A stretch of 64,000 nucleotides of DNA from Pseudomonadaceae bacterium (lineage in GTDB: Bacteria > Pseudomonadota > Gammaproteobacteria > Pseudomonadales > Pseudomonadaceae): assembly GCA_900766265.1 (NCBI GenBank), contig CAAFUS010000018.1, positions 420,876-484,875 on the forward strand. Direction: 5' to 3'. Below the pieces are notes generated by a model. It did not search any database. It saw only the letters and a program-made list of their open reading frames with translations, and was not told the origin of the DNA. This document shows, piece after piece, positions 1 through 8,419 of this stretch. The first letter of the stretch is position 1, and every line of letters starts with the position of its first letter. Both the position numbers and the translations under genes were made by a program.

Positions 1-2
1 CC

Positions 3-263
3 TACACGATCGATGGCCGGACCCATGTGCTACCGCCGAACCTCTCGCCCTTTCGCCAGGTACCGCGCGTAGGGGAACTCGTCGGGCCGGGTCAGCGCCA
101 ATGGGCCACTTACCAGCGGGGCGAGGAGCTGCAGGTATTCGACCACCTGTTCCACGGCAACAGCCTCAAGCGCCTCGAGGCGGCGGTGCGCCAGCAGGAC
201 ACCGACGCGCTGTCGAACCACCGCCCGCTGATGGTGCGCCTGCTGCTGCCGGCAGGCGACTGA
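3..263 (+). CDS. conserved hypothetical protein, C-terminal part
   Basis: An open frame enters from the left edge and ends at a TGA at 261-263. About 86 residues are visible and no domain is recognised. The gene converges on the hrpB 3' end at 267-331, so it is probably the ordinary chromosomal neighbour of hrpB and lies outside the copper island. The GTG at 27 is only an internal codon, because the frame stays open upstream of it. Function unknown. Confidence 0.55.
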   Translation, partial: YTIDGRTHVLPPNLSPFRQVPRVGELVGPGQRQWATYQRGEELQVFDHLFHGNSLKRLEAAVRQQDTDALSNHRPLMVRLLLPAGD

Positions 264-266
264 AGT

Positions 267-331
267 TCACTGACCGCGAGGCTTGGCGCGCGCGGTGGGT
301 TCGGCCACCAGCGGATCGTCCGGCCAGTAGT
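267..331 (-). pseudogene. hrpB: hrpB 3'-terminal fragment, severed by the island
   Basis: Read on the minus strand, these bases encode YWPDDPLVAEPTARAKPRGQ followed by TGA. This is the usual extreme C terminus of pseudomonad HrpB helicases, which run ...KKDLKGRYPKHYWPDDP.... The matching upstream part of the gene, ending in DLKGRYPK, lies at 36584 and beyond. The two pieces join seamlessly if 332-36583 is removed, so this fragment marks the left flank of a large insertion. The homologous second tail at 45251 (YPKHWWPDNPMEAEPTARIK) confirms the reading. Confidence 0.88.
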
Positions 332-337
332 CGGCCA
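325..337. other. left junction (attL) of the 36-kb copper island
   Basis: Host hrpB sequence (plus strand ...CCGGCCAGTAGT) stops being hrpB-like at about 331. The reciprocal junction is at about 36583, where GGAATA is followed by GCTTCGGGTAGCG. An intact hrpB would read CCAGTAGTGCTTCGGG here. Only a few bases (TAG) are shared by both junctions, so the core is very short and no long att repeat is visible. The exact cut is uncertain by a few bases. Confidence 0.75.
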
Positions 338-930
338 TATCACCTTACGTTCCCTACATTGACACTGCCAAATCGCCCGTCACCCCTACCTCTTGCGGCT
401 ATTTCGGTAATTGGCAATTGACCGTCAAACTCAAGTCCATTGATTGACACAAACTCGCGCCAATCAAGAGCAGGTTTGACGGGGGTATCAGAGCGAGCCA
501 GCTCTAACAACGCCAATGTTTGACACCCACATTCGACGCATTAAGCCCGGAAGCAGCGTTAACGTGCGGTTTGTGAATCATTACGCAGGCGTACCAAAGC
601 AGAAATCCTCTCGACATCGGGCTCACCTTGGACCGGTCAGAGCTTAGATCTTGGCATGTGAAAGGTGCCTGAAAATTAAATCGGATTCCTTGCTCGAAGG
701 TCGTTGCTGGATCGATGGACACTCTGAGGGCAACAACAACCCACACTAACCCCGAGGTAAATCCATGATTGGATGCCCAGAATATAGTTTGACATAGAGG
801 GCCGGAAAATCCGCAAGCTTCAGCGCTATGGCATGCCGCAACAACGGAAATATAGTTCGACACAGCCTAACGCGTCCGCCGGAAAAGCCCCACCGCAGCC
901 AGGAATAAAGTCTGACACCGCCGCCCTGGC
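332..930. repeat. left terminal region of the island with repeated TTTGAC-type motifs
   Basis: I see no convincing gene here. TTGAC occurs in the same orientation at 359-363, 418-422 (followed by GTCAA at 424-428), 444-448, 476-480 and 520-524. Three longer related copies follow: AATATAGTTTGACA at 781-794, AATATAGTTCGACA at 849-862 and AATAAAGTCTGACA at 904-917. At the other end of the island the minus strand carries TAGTTTGAC (36531-36539) and GATTGAC (36490-36496), in inverted orientation. I infer subterminal binding sites for the island recombinases. Confidence 0.5.
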
Positions 931-1127
931 TCGGCTTATTTTGCCTACTCCGCCAACTTCCTGAGCGACACCGAGCATGGCGTGATCATGTAAGTGGAAA
1001 CGACTCCGGTGCATCGTACTGCCGCAGTCGACTCGACCAGAACGATGGTCGAGTGTTTCGAAGCGCAGTTCGATCTAACGCCGGAACGCCTCATTGGCTA
1101 TGCCGCCTATGCGGTGCAATCCGCCTA
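931..1127 (+). pseudogene. IS1182-family transposase relic
   Basis: The plus strand encodes a stretch with DTEHGVIM, a TAA in place of Asp, then HRTA, DSTRTMVE and FDLTPERLIG. It parallels residues of the IS1182 transposase at 45904-46942 (AYSTNYLIDTEHGVIMDVEA and after). Only about 65 codons remain, with an internal stop and substitutions. It is a decayed fragment with no function, showing that an older IS1182 copy once sat near the left end of the island. Confidence 0.8.
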
Positions 1128-1316
1128 AAGAGGTGCGTTCACGGGCCGCGGTTTGAGCTTTAGGGAAAATCCCTCCTCGCTTTTCTCCACTATCAGCTCA
1201 TCTCCCAGCGTCCAACCGAGTTTCGCAAGTAACTCAGATGGAAGCTCAACGATTACGTCTCCGCTGCCGTCTCCCGGATCTTGGCAGACAACTCGCCAGC
1301 TGTTAGGTGTGTCCAT
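1125..1316 (-). CDS. AbrB/MazE/SpoVT-type DNA-binding protein
   Basis: This is a 63-residue protein with the swapped-hairpin AbrB pattern: a beta strand, then VELPSELLAKLGWTLGDELI and a C-terminal strand. Proteins of this fold act as antitoxins or as small transition-state regulators. I chose the ATG at 1316 because AAGGAGGGTGGCGTC stands directly before it; a longer frame to 1382 has no such site. A second small gene starts in the opposite direction at 1419, so the two share a 102-bp divergent promoter region. No recognisable toxin is adjacent, so an orphan regulator is as likely as an antitoxin. Confidence 0.75.
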   Translation of the reverse strand: MDTPNSWRVVCQDPGDGSGDVIVELPSELLAKLGWTLGDELIVEKSEEGFSLKLKPRPVNAPL

Positions 1317-1418
1317 GACGCCACCCTCCTTACAGAAGCTAAAGTCAGAAGCATGGCGGAGACGCCTTACCATAGCGCACACCCATGTCGTAGATTCCCC
1401 CTATTTGGAGGCTAAACC

Positions 1419-1664
1419 ATGACAGAGCCCAGCGACCACGAAATTGGCCATCCCGAGGGATTGATTCCTGCGCTCGCAGCCAGCGCCACGCATGCTGCTT
1501 ACCTGCGTGCAGTTCAGGCAGGCCGTACGCTGATAATGGCGAGGGATGGATGGCTCGTTCGAATTGATCCGGACGGCTCAGAGACGCGGCTTCGCGCCTT
1601 ACCCATGAAGCATAAGGTAACGGCGGGGAGCGTCTTTCATTTTAGCGCGCAATTGCGGAGCTAG
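1419..1664 (+). CDS. small hypothetical protein, divergent from AbrB gene
   Basis: This 81-residue protein has a Shine-Dalgarno GGAGG at 1406-1410, eight bases before the ATG. Its sequence contains an Ala-rich helix followed by a strand-rich part (LIMARDGWLVRIDPDGS) ending near KVTAGSVFHF. I do not recognise the family. There is no signal peptide, so it is probably cytoplasmic. It is divergent from the AbrB-type gene, and a regulated pair is possible but not shown by the sequence. Confidence 0.6.
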   Translation: MTEPSDHEIGHPEGLIPALAASATHAAYLRAVQAGRTLIMARDGWLVRIDPDGSETRLRALPMKHKVTAGSVFHFSAQLRS

Positions 1665-2380
1665 GGCTGCCCAACGCGGATACGACTGCCTCACGAAAGT
1701 GGCGGGCGCAGGCAGTACCGCCAAGATCTTGAGGCGGTGAGTGCGGCAAGCTTAATCCGTACAATGCCGCTTCGTTTGCTCTGTGTAGCCCGATGAAGCA
1801 CCCGATGGTGGCAATCACCGAGGCCACGCCAGGTCGCCTGGATCGAAGTAGCTGCTACAGGTAGCAGACGTGATCGACACGAAGCCTGATTTGCGTGGCT
1901 GTCCATTCGCATCGCTTGGCCTGCCGTCCGAGAATGGATTCCCGCGGCAGTTATTTGGAATCTGCGGTGCTGCTCGACCTGGCTTGTTAGCTGGCGTAAA
2001 CCAAGATCCATCACGGCGACCAGATGAAGACCGGTGGAATTAGGAGGCGATGCGAATGCCGCACGCCGAGTACTTCTGGTTAAGCGCCAGATCGATTTCG
2101 GCAACGTACTTCACGTGCGCCATGCTGCACGGCACATCTATCAGGCGATGCAACGTCTTCTCTATTTTAGCCTGGGGCCTTTTGGTTGTTGACGATACCG
2201 TCGATGGAAATCGCGCCTGCACAGTCAGCAGCGACACCGTTTCGCCTCCAAGATCTATGGCTCCATTAGCGTCGCGAATGACTGATGGAGGATGCGAATC
2301 GGTGTCGGAGTCGATGCGATTACCCACCGGCCGGACGATCAGGGCGGATTCGAACAAATCGATGCTCGAATCCGCATCAT
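1665..2380. other. 716-bp gap without a convincing gene
   Basis: Open frames of 60-160 codons exist on both strands, but none has a good ribosome site, family resemblance or plausible composition. The minus-strand frame 2040-2531 overlaps the cusA 3' end out of frame. I read the region as degraded spacer DNA downstream of cusA. Confidence 0.5.
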
Positions 2381-5300
2381 TTAGCAAGCCGAACGGGCCA
2401 GGCCACGCTGTTTCACGAGCGTATAGATCGCCGGAATAACAACCAGCGTAAGAATCGTCGAAGAAACCATGCCGCCCACCATCGGCGCGGCGATGCGCCT
2501 CATCACCTCCGATCCGGTACCGGTGCCCCACATGATTGGCAACAGACCGGCCATGATGGCAACCACAGTCATTATCTTCGGCCGCACTCGATCCACCGCG
2601 CCAATTATCACTGCCTGGTAAAGGTCATCCACCGTCAGCTTTTCACCGGCAGCCTCCCGCTCTGCTCGACGCTCATCGAGCGCGTGGTCAAGGTAGATCA
2701 GCATGATCACGCCTGTCTCCGCGGCAACGCCAGCCAGAGCAATGAAACCCACCGCTACTGCAACGGAGAAGTTGTAGCCCAACGCCCACATCAGCCAAAC
2801 GCCACCTACCAGCGAGAATGGCACTGAGAGCATGACGATCAGCGTCTCGGTAAGCCGCCGGAAGTTCAGATACAGCAGGAGGAAGATCACCACCAGCGTC
2901 AACGGCACTACGATTTTCAGCCGCTCGGCCGCTCTCTCCATGTACTCAAACTGGCCGCTCCAGGTGACATAATACCCAGGCGGGAAACTCACTTGCTCCT
3001 GTACAGCTTGCTGCGCCTCGCGCACGTAGCTACCGATATCCCTATCACGAATATCCACGTAGATATAGGCCGATAGCAATGCGTTCTCAGTGCGGATGCT
3101 CGGCGCGCCCTTAGTGATGCTGATGTCCGTAAGCTGGCCGAGTGGTATCTGTGCACCGCTCGGCGTCGGCACTAGCACTTCAGTGCCGATCCGTTGGGGA
3201 TCGGAACGCAGCTCTCGCGGATAGCGCACATTGACGCCGAATCGCTCCCGCCCTTCGACAGTGGTGGTCACAAGCTCGCCGCCAAGGGCGGTGCTAATCA
3301 CCGTTTGCACTTCCCCTACCGTCAAGCCGTAGCGGGCCAAGGCGTCATAGTCGGGCGAAATGTCGAGGTAGAAGCCGCCTGTAATACGTTCGGCAAACGC
3401 GCTGGTGGTGCCGGGCACTGCCTGCACAACCGCTTCAATCTGAGTTGCTAGCCGCTCGATCCCGGCGAGGTCCATGCCAAATACCTTGATGCCAATGGGC
3501 GTTCGAATGCCGGTGGAGAGCATGTCCAAGCGCCCTTGGATGGGCATAGTCCAGCTATTTGCCACGCCCGGAAATTTCAGCGCGTCGTTCATCTCGGCGA
3601 TGAGCTTGTCCACCGTCATTCCTGGCCGCCACTCTTTCTCCGGTTTGAGGTTAACCACCGTCTCGAACATTTCCACCGGCGCCGGGTCGGTGGCCGTGGC
3701 CGCGCGGCCCGCCTTGCCAAACACCGAGGCCACCTCTGGGAAGCTCTTGATGATCCGGTCCTGCGTTTGCATGAGCTCAGCGGCCTTGGTAATAGACATA
3801 CCAGGAAGCGAGGCTGGCATATACAGCAGCGTGCCCTCGTTGAGTCGCGGCATGAACTCGCTACCGAGCTGCCGCGCCGGCAAAATGCTAACGACCAAAA
3901 CCACCAGCGCTACAACGATTGTCATCACCTTCCAACGCAGCACACCTTGGATGATCGGGCGGTAGACCCATATCAGAAAGCGGTTCACCGGGTTCTTGTG
4001 CTCGGGGATTATCCGCCCTCGCACGAACAGCAGCATCAGCACCGGCACCAGGGTCACTGATAGCAGCGCCGCAGCGCCCATAGCGAAGGTCTTGGTGAGC
4101 GCCAGCGGCGAGAACATCCTCCCCTCCTGCGACTCCAGCGTGAACACCGGTAGGAAGGAGACTGTGATGATCAGCAGCGAGAAGAACAGCGCAGGGCCTA
4201 CCTCCCGACAGGCCTCGATTATAATATGTACACGCGGCTTCTCCGGCGGCGCTCGCTCCAGGTGCTTGTGGGCGTTCTCGATCATCACAATAGCTGCGTC
4301 CACCATCGCACCGATGGCGATCGCGATGCCGCCCAAACTCATGATGTTGGAGTTGAGCCCTAGCCAGCGCATGGCGATGAAGGACATTAGGATGCCAATC
4401 GGCAGCATGAGGATGGCCACCAGCGCACTGCGCACGTGCAGAAGAAACACAACGCACACCAGCGCAACGATGATCGACTCTTCAAGAAGCGTGAACTTGA
4501 GATTGTCGACAGCGCGCTGGATAAGATCCGAGCGGTCGTACACCGTCTCGATATTCACTCCTTCCGGCAGGCCGGGACGGATCTCCTCTATTTTGGCCTC
4601 AAGATTGTCGATCACGGACATAGCATTCTCGCCGTAGCGGGCAACGGCGATGCCGCCGACCACCTCACCCTCTCCATCGAGCTCAACGACGCCGCGACGC
4701 TCGTCCGGGCCGAGTTCGACGCGAGCTACATCACGCAGCAGAACCGGAATTCCGCGTGAAGCTTTCAGCACCAGTTTCTCGATGTCCTCTGCACCGCGCA
4801 GGTAGCCGCGACCGCGCACCATGTACTCGGTCTCGCTCATCTCTACGATGCGGCCACCGACGTCGGCATTGCTGGTACGGATGACTTCAGATATCCGGCT
4901 CAACGGGATGTCGTAGGCTTGCAGCTTTTGCGGGTCAACGGTGACCTGATACTGCTGGACAAAGCCGCCGATGCTTGCAATCTCGGATATGCCCTCGGCC
5001 TTGGTGAGCTGATAGCGTACGAACCAATCTTGCAGGGTGCGCAGCTCAGCAAGGGTATGACGCGTGCTGGTCAGGGCGTATTGGTAGACCCAGCCCACAC
5101 CGGTGGCATCTGGCCCTAACGCGGGTGTCACCCCGGCTGGCAGGCTCTTCGAAGCGAAGTTGAGGTACTCCAAAACCCGCGAGCGGGCCCAGTAGATATC
5201 GGTGCCGTCCTCGAAGATCACATAGACGAAGGAGGCACCGAAGAATGAGAAGCCTCGCACCACCTTGGAGTTGGGCACCGATAGCAGCGCTGTGGTTAGC

Positions 5301-5503
5301 GGATAGGTCACCTGATCCTCTACCACCTGCGGGGCCTGCCCAGGATATTCGGTGTAGACAATCACCTGCACGTCGGACAGGTCCGGCAGTGCGTCCAGTG
5401 GGGTTTTGATTACCGCGTAGATGCCGGCGCCGATAATGATCAGCGTGGCGAGCAAAACAAGGAAGACGTTGCGCACCGACCATTCAATGATTTTGGCAAG
5501 CAT
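2381..5503 (-). CDS. cusA: Cu(I)/Ag(I) RND efflux pump, inner-membrane subunit CusA
   Basis: A protein of 1040 residues that follows E. coli CusA along its whole length. It is the proton-driven inner-membrane trimer of the CusCBA pump, which moves Cu(I) and Ag(I) across both membranes. The N terminus has one membrane segment, followed by the DALPDLSDVQV motif. The methionines of the CusA relay are in place in LLYMPAS, WRPGMTVDKL and RLDMLSTGI. The ATG at 5503 is preceded by GGAGGG at an eight-base distance; a TTG at 5509 is too close to it. It has the same direction as cusC, but cusB between them is inverted. The pump is therefore probably impaired unless CusB comes from elsewhere. Confidence 0.95.
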   Translation of the reverse strand: MLAKIIEWSVRNVFLVLLATLIIIGAGIYAVIKTPLDALPDLSDVQVIVYTEYPGQAPQVVEDQVTYPLTTALLSVPNSKVVRGFSFFGASFVYVIFEDGTDIYWARSRVLEYLNFASKSLPAGVTPALGPDATGVGWVYQYALTSTRHTLAELRTLQDWFVRYQLTKAEGISEIASIGGFVQQYQVTVDPQKLQAYDIPLSRISEVIRTSNADVGGRIVEMSETEYMVRGRGYLRGAEDIEKLVLKASRGIPVLLRDVARVELGPDERRGVVELDGEGEVVGGIAVARYGENAMSVIDNLEAKIEEIRPGLPEGVNIETVYDRSDLIQRAVDNLKFTLLEESIIVALVCVVFLLHVRSALVAILMLPIGILMSFIAMRWLGLNSNIMSLGGIAIAIGAMVDAAIVMIENAHKHLERAPPEKPRVHIIIEACREVGPALFFSLLIITVSFLPVFTLESQEGRMFSPLALTKTFAMGAAALLSVTLVPVLMLLFVRGRIIPEHKNPVNRFLIWVYRPIIQGVLRWKVMTIVVALVVLVVSILPARQLGSEFMPRLNEGTLLYMPASLPGMSITKAAELMQTQDRIIKSFPEVASVFGKAGRAATATDPAPVEMFETVVNLKPEKEWRPGMTVDKLIAEMNDALKFPGVANSWTMPIQGRLDMLSTGIRTPIGIKVFGMDLAGIERLATQIEAVVQAVPGTTSAFAERITGGFYLDISPDYDALARYGLTVGEVQTVISTALGGELVTTTVEGRERFGVNVRYPRELRSDPQRIGTEVLVPTPSGAQIPLGQLTDISITKGAPSIRTENALLSAYIYVDIRDRDIGSYVREAQQAVQEQVSFPPGYYVTWSGQFEYMERAAERLKIVVPLTLVVIFLLLYLNFRRLTETLIVMLSVPFSLVGGVWLMWALGYNFSVAVAVGFIALAGVAAETGVIMLIYLDHALDERRAEREAAGEKLTVDDLYQAVIIGAVDRVRPKIMTVVAIMAGLLPIMWGTGTGSEVMRRIAAPMVGGMVSSTILTLVVIPAIYTLVKQRGLARSAC

Positions 5504-5505
5504 GC

Positions 5506-5760
5506 TCAATGCCCTCCATGGGAATGGCCGCTGCCGTCCGGCATCACATGACCGGAGTGAGTCTCAGACTCAGCGCGACTACCGTAGCCCGCATCCACAT
5601 CCGGCGTACGCTCGTTTTTTTCGTAACTGCCGCTATCACTGTGAGCGTCGTGTCCAGCATGACGATCATGTGCGTCGGCATCGCCTGGCGCGACAGTATC
5701 GCCATGAGCATGGGTATCCGTCGCCAGAGCCGCCTGTGCAGCCGCCTGCGCAGCCGGAAC
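5506..5760 (-). pseudogene. cusB: orphan His-rich C-terminal end of CusB
   Basis: The minus strand just before cusA encodes VPAAQAAAQAAL, then a His/Asp-rich tail ending in GSGHSHGGH and TGA, which almost touches the cusA start. It has no start codon of its own inside this segment. It fits as the original C terminus of CusB, because the CusB at 5804 stops resembling CusB just where such a tail should begin. An inversion separated the two. The His-rich tail would bind metal in the periplasm; here it is probably not made. Confidence 0.75.
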
Positions 5761-5762
5761 GA

Positions 5763-5807
5763 GTGCAAGTGGTGGAATTGGAACGTCTTGTCGGAGCAGA
5801 ACTATGA
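5763..5807 (+). pseudogene. cusC: displaced 3' end of cusC
   Basis: On the plus strand this segment reads VQVVELERLVGAEL followed by TGA. The stop overlaps the cusB start as ATGA, the usual coupling in cusC-cusB operons. It is the natural end of CusC (LSLALELR followed by VQVVELE...), now carried with cusB on the inverted segment and cut from the rest of cusC at about 7172. Confidence 0.75.
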
Positions 5808-7753
5808 AACGCAGCATGATTTTCGGCGCAGGCACGCTTGCCCTCGTTGCGGCAATCGCCGGCTTCGGTGGCGGCTACATGGCAGCGCAGAAGACAAGTT
5901 CCTCGGAGGCGGCTGGCAGCACTGCCCCACAAGAGCGCAAGGTTCTCTACTACCGCAACCCCATGGGCCTGCCCGATACCTCGCCAGTGCCCAAGAAGGA
6001 TCCGATGGGGATGGACTACATCCCGGTCTACGCCGACAAGGCGCATGCTGCCGCGCAGGGCGAGCGCAAGATCCGTTACTACCGCAATCCCATGGGTCTG
6101 CCGGACACCTCCCCGGTGCCGAAGAAGGACTCCATGGGTATGGACTACATCCCCGTTTATGAGGGTGATGAATCGGGTAACACCGTTGTCATCAGCCCTG
6201 AGAAGGTGCAGTTGCTGGGTGTACTGTCTTCGCCAGTCGAGCGCCGCGTGCTCACCCGTACAGTGCGCGCCGTCGGTACGGTGCAGGTCGACGAGCGTGG
6301 CCAATACACCTTGGCGCCCAAGTTCGAGGGCTGGATCGAAAGGCTCCACGTCAACACGACCGGTGAGCCGGTTCGCAAAGGCCAGCCACTTATGGAGGTC
6401 TACAGCCCCGAGCTGGTGTCGGCGCAGCAGGAGTTCCTGATCGCCAATGCCGGACGGCAAAGCCTTGCCGGTGGCAGCGCGGTCGCGCGGAAGGGGCTCG
6501 CCTCGCTCTCCGATTCTGCTCTAGAGCGGCTACGCAACTGGGATATCGGAGAAGCACAGCTTGAGCGGCTGCGCCGTACCGGCAAGGCCACTCGCACTCT
6601 GACGATCGCCGCGCCTGTGAGCGGCGTGGTGCTGGAGAAGCCCTCGGTGGAAGGTATGCGCTTTCAGCCAGGGGATATTCTTTATCGAATTGCTGACCTC
6701 GATACCGTCTGGCTCATCGCTGAGGTTTTCGAGCAGGATCTGGCGCTGGTTCGGCCTGGGCAGGAGGCGCAGCTCTCGGTCAGCGCCTATCCCGATAGGA
6801 CCTTCCAGGGTGAGGTGATCTTCATCTATCCCGGCCTGTCGCCGGAGACTCGTACCGCCAAGGTTCGTATCGAGCTGCCCAATCCCGACGGCCTGCTCAA
6901 GCCGGCCATGTTCGGTACCGCCCACCTCGCAGCAGGTGAACAGGTGCCTGTGCTCGCCGTGCCCGACTCAGCGGTGATCGACAGCGGTACTCGTCGGATT
7001 GCACTGGTTGCCCTGGGCGAAGGTCGCTTTGAGCCGCGCGAACTGCGCACAGGCAGGCGTGCCGACGGCTACCTCGAAGTGCTGGAAGGGTTGAGGGAGG
7101 GCGAGTCAGTGGTCACACGCGCCAACTTCCTGATCGATGCCGAGAGCAACCTCAAGGCAGCGCTGAGCGGCATGAGCGCGAAGCTCCAGTGCCAGCGAGA
7201 GCAGCGACAGCCGCAGCTGGCGAATCTGTCGCTGGGCATCGAGCAAGGTCGCGAAGTCGACGTTGCCGGTCTGATAGCTGGCGAGCGCCGATTGATAGGT
7301 GAGCTCCGCCTGCGGCAGGAGCGTTCTGTCGGTCAGTTCGTGCTGTCGAAAGGCTGTCTCCAACGCCGACCACGCTTCACCTACGCTGCCCGCGAGACGG
7401 CTGCTGACTGCCTCGCGTCGAGCCTCGGCGGCGTAGCGCAAGGAAACGGCCTCGCGCTGCTCTGCGTTGCGGCGTTTGCCCCACAGCGGGATGTTCATCT
7501 CCAGCATCAACTCGAACTCTTCGGCCCGGTTGCCCGTCTGGACGACGGCAGTGCCGACGGTGATATCCGGAATCCAGTTTCGGCTGGCAAGCGCCTCGGC
7601 ACGCTGGGCCTCTTGAACTCGTGCACTGAGCTCAGCCAATTGAGGATTGCCACCGAAGATACGCGCCTGCAGCTCAGCCAAGGTCGGCACCGATGCAGGC
7701 AGAGCAGGCCAACCGGCGGGCTCCGCCAGCGGCGAGTTCGCTGGGCGAGCTAA
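5804..7753 (+). CDS. cusB: CusB periplasmic adaptor, inverted and with a foreign C terminus
   Basis: Residues 1-455 form a membrane-fusion protein of the CusB type. There is an N-terminal anchor (SMIFGAGTLALVAAIAGFGG), then two copies of the heavy-metal-binding repeat around YYRNPMGLPDTSPVPKKD (residues about 46-76 and 86-116). After these come the lipoyl/barrel-sandwich hybrid and beta-barrel domains. Resemblance stops at NLKAALSGM (about 7170). The remaining roughly 190 codons are the antisense of cusC. The gene is on the plus strand while cusA and cusC are on the minus strand, so it has lost its operon promoter. It binds Cu(I) and bridges CusA to CusC in intact systems; function here is doubtful. 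Confidence 0.85.
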   Translation: MKRSMIFGAGTLALVAAIAGFGGGYMAAQKTSSSEAAGSTAPQERKVLYYRNPMGLPDTSPVPKKDPMGMDYIPVYADKAHAAAQGERKIRYYRNPMGLPDTSPVPKKDSMGMDYIPVYEGDESGNTVVISPEKVQLLGVLSSPVERRVLTRTVRAVGTVQVDERGQYTLAPKFEGWIERLHVNTTGEPVRKGQPLMEVYSPELVSAQQEFLIANAGRQSLAGGSAVARKGLASLSDSALERLRNWDIGEAQLERLRRTGKATRTLTIAAPVSGVVLEKPSVEGMRFQPGDILYRIADLDTVWLIAEVFEQDLALVRPGQEAQLSVSAYPDRTFQGEVIFIYPGLSPETRTAKVRIELPNPDGLLKPAMFGTAHLAAGEQVPVLAVPDSAVIDSGTRRIALVALGEGRFEPRELRTGRRADGYLEVLEGLREGESVVTRANFLIDAESNLKAALSGMSAKLQCQREQRQPQLANLSLGIEQGREVDVAGLIAGERRLIGELRLRQERSVGQFVLSKGCLQRRPRFTYAARETAADCLASSLGGVAQGNGLALLCVAAFAPQRDVHLQHQLELFGPVARLDDGSADGDIRNPVSAGKRLGTLGLLNSCTELSQLRIATEDTRLQLSQGRHRCRQSRPTGGLRQRRVRWAS

Positions 7754-8419
7754 GATGCCGTTCAGCCGCGCCGCCGCGCCGCGCCGGTCACGCTCCAGAG
7801 TCAACAGCTCGCTCTGCAGACTGGTGTGCTCTGTCTGAGCCTTGATCACGTCCTGTTGCGGCACAAGCCCCACTCGGTAGCGAGCCTGGGCAATGCTCTC
7901 AAGCTCATCCACCAGAGCCTGCAGTTCCTCGGTGACCTGGATGGCCGCGTGGGCGTATTGATATTCGTTGAAGGCAAGCTTGACGAGACTCCTGAGCTCG
8001 ACTCGACTCAGGCGCTCCCGGGCCACCGCCTGCTCGGCACCCGCCTCTGCGATCTCGCGGGCAAGCCCTCGCTTGCCGCCAATAGGGAATGTCTGACGGA
8101 ACGCGTAGCGTGTGCTGCCGACGCCGCTGGGCGATAGGGTCGGGTCGTCGCGGGCGATGCCCATTTCCTCGAAAGTGAGCATCGGATCCGGGAGCGCACC
8201 GGCTACATCGGGCCGCTCCCAGGCAGCCTGCCTCTCATGCCCGACGGCCCGCAGCTCTGGGCTCTGCCGTTCGAGCAGGTCTAGCAGCGGAGGCAACGAG
8301 GCGCCGAGCTCGGCTGACCCTGGCGAGGCCTGCGCGCCGCTGCTCAGAGCAAGGCCTAGGATGACGGGTGCTAGCAGCCCCCAACTGCGACAGGGCAGCG
8401 GCTGAACGATCCAGTTCAT
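7106..8419 (-). CDS. cusC: CusC outer-membrane efflux channel with altered C terminus
   Basis: A TolC-family protein of 437 codons with a signal peptide (residues 1-31, ending SGAQA) and two outer-membrane efflux repeats. Typical stretches are DPMLTFEEMGIARDD, FPIGGKRGLAREIAEAGAEQ and NVDFATLLDAQRQIRQLRLS. The last native residues are LSLALELR (to about 7172). The final 22 are antisense cusB sequence, replacing VQVVELERLVGAEL, which now lies at 5763. The ATG at 8419 follows AAGGGGA and overlaps the stop of the upstream leader gene as ATGA. The channel core is complete, so it may still fold. Confidence 0.9.
   Translation of the reverse strand: MNWIVQPLPCRSWGLLAPVILGLALSSGAQASPGSAELGASLPPLLDLLERQSPELRAVGHERQAAWERPDVAGALPDPMLTFEEMGIARDDPTLSPSGVGSTRYAFRQTFPIGGKRGLAREIAEAGAEQAVARERLSRVELRSLVKLAFNEYQYAHAAIQVTEELQALVDELESIAQARYRVGLVPQQDVIKAQTEHTSLQSELLTLERDRRGAAARLNGILARPANSPLAEPAGWPALPASVPTLAELQARIFGGNPQLAELSARVQEAQRAEALASRNWIPDITVGTAVVQTGNRAEEFELMLEMNIPLWGKRRNAEQREAVSLRYAAEARREAVSSRLAGSVGEAWSALETAFRQHELTDRTLLPQAELTYQSALASYQTGNVDFATLLDAQRQIRQLRLSLLSLALELRAHAAQRCLEVALGIDQEVGACDH

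Noticed and set aside
332..930. TTGACA-like boxes at the left end as a series of sigma-70 promoters
   Set aside because: They lack -10 partners at the right distance and no gene follows most of them. Recombinase sites explain the repetition and the inverted copies at the other end better.
332..930. CRISPR array in the repeated left-end motifs
   Set aside because: The repeats are short, unevenly spaced (55 and 68 bp for the long ones) and imperfect, and no cas gene is in the window.
2040..2531. Minus-strand frame of 163 codons overlapping the cusA 3' end
   Set aside because: Its first third is an out-of-frame reading of cusA. The rest has no recognisable motif and no ribosome site, so I left it out.
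5666..6460. Minus-strand frame of 264 codons opposite cusB
   Set aside because: It joins the antisense of cusB to the His-rich region. It is explained by the cusB inversion and is not a gene.
7175..7753. C-terminal 190 residues of the cusB frame as a new domain
   Set aside because: They are exactly the antisense of cusC and have no independent support.
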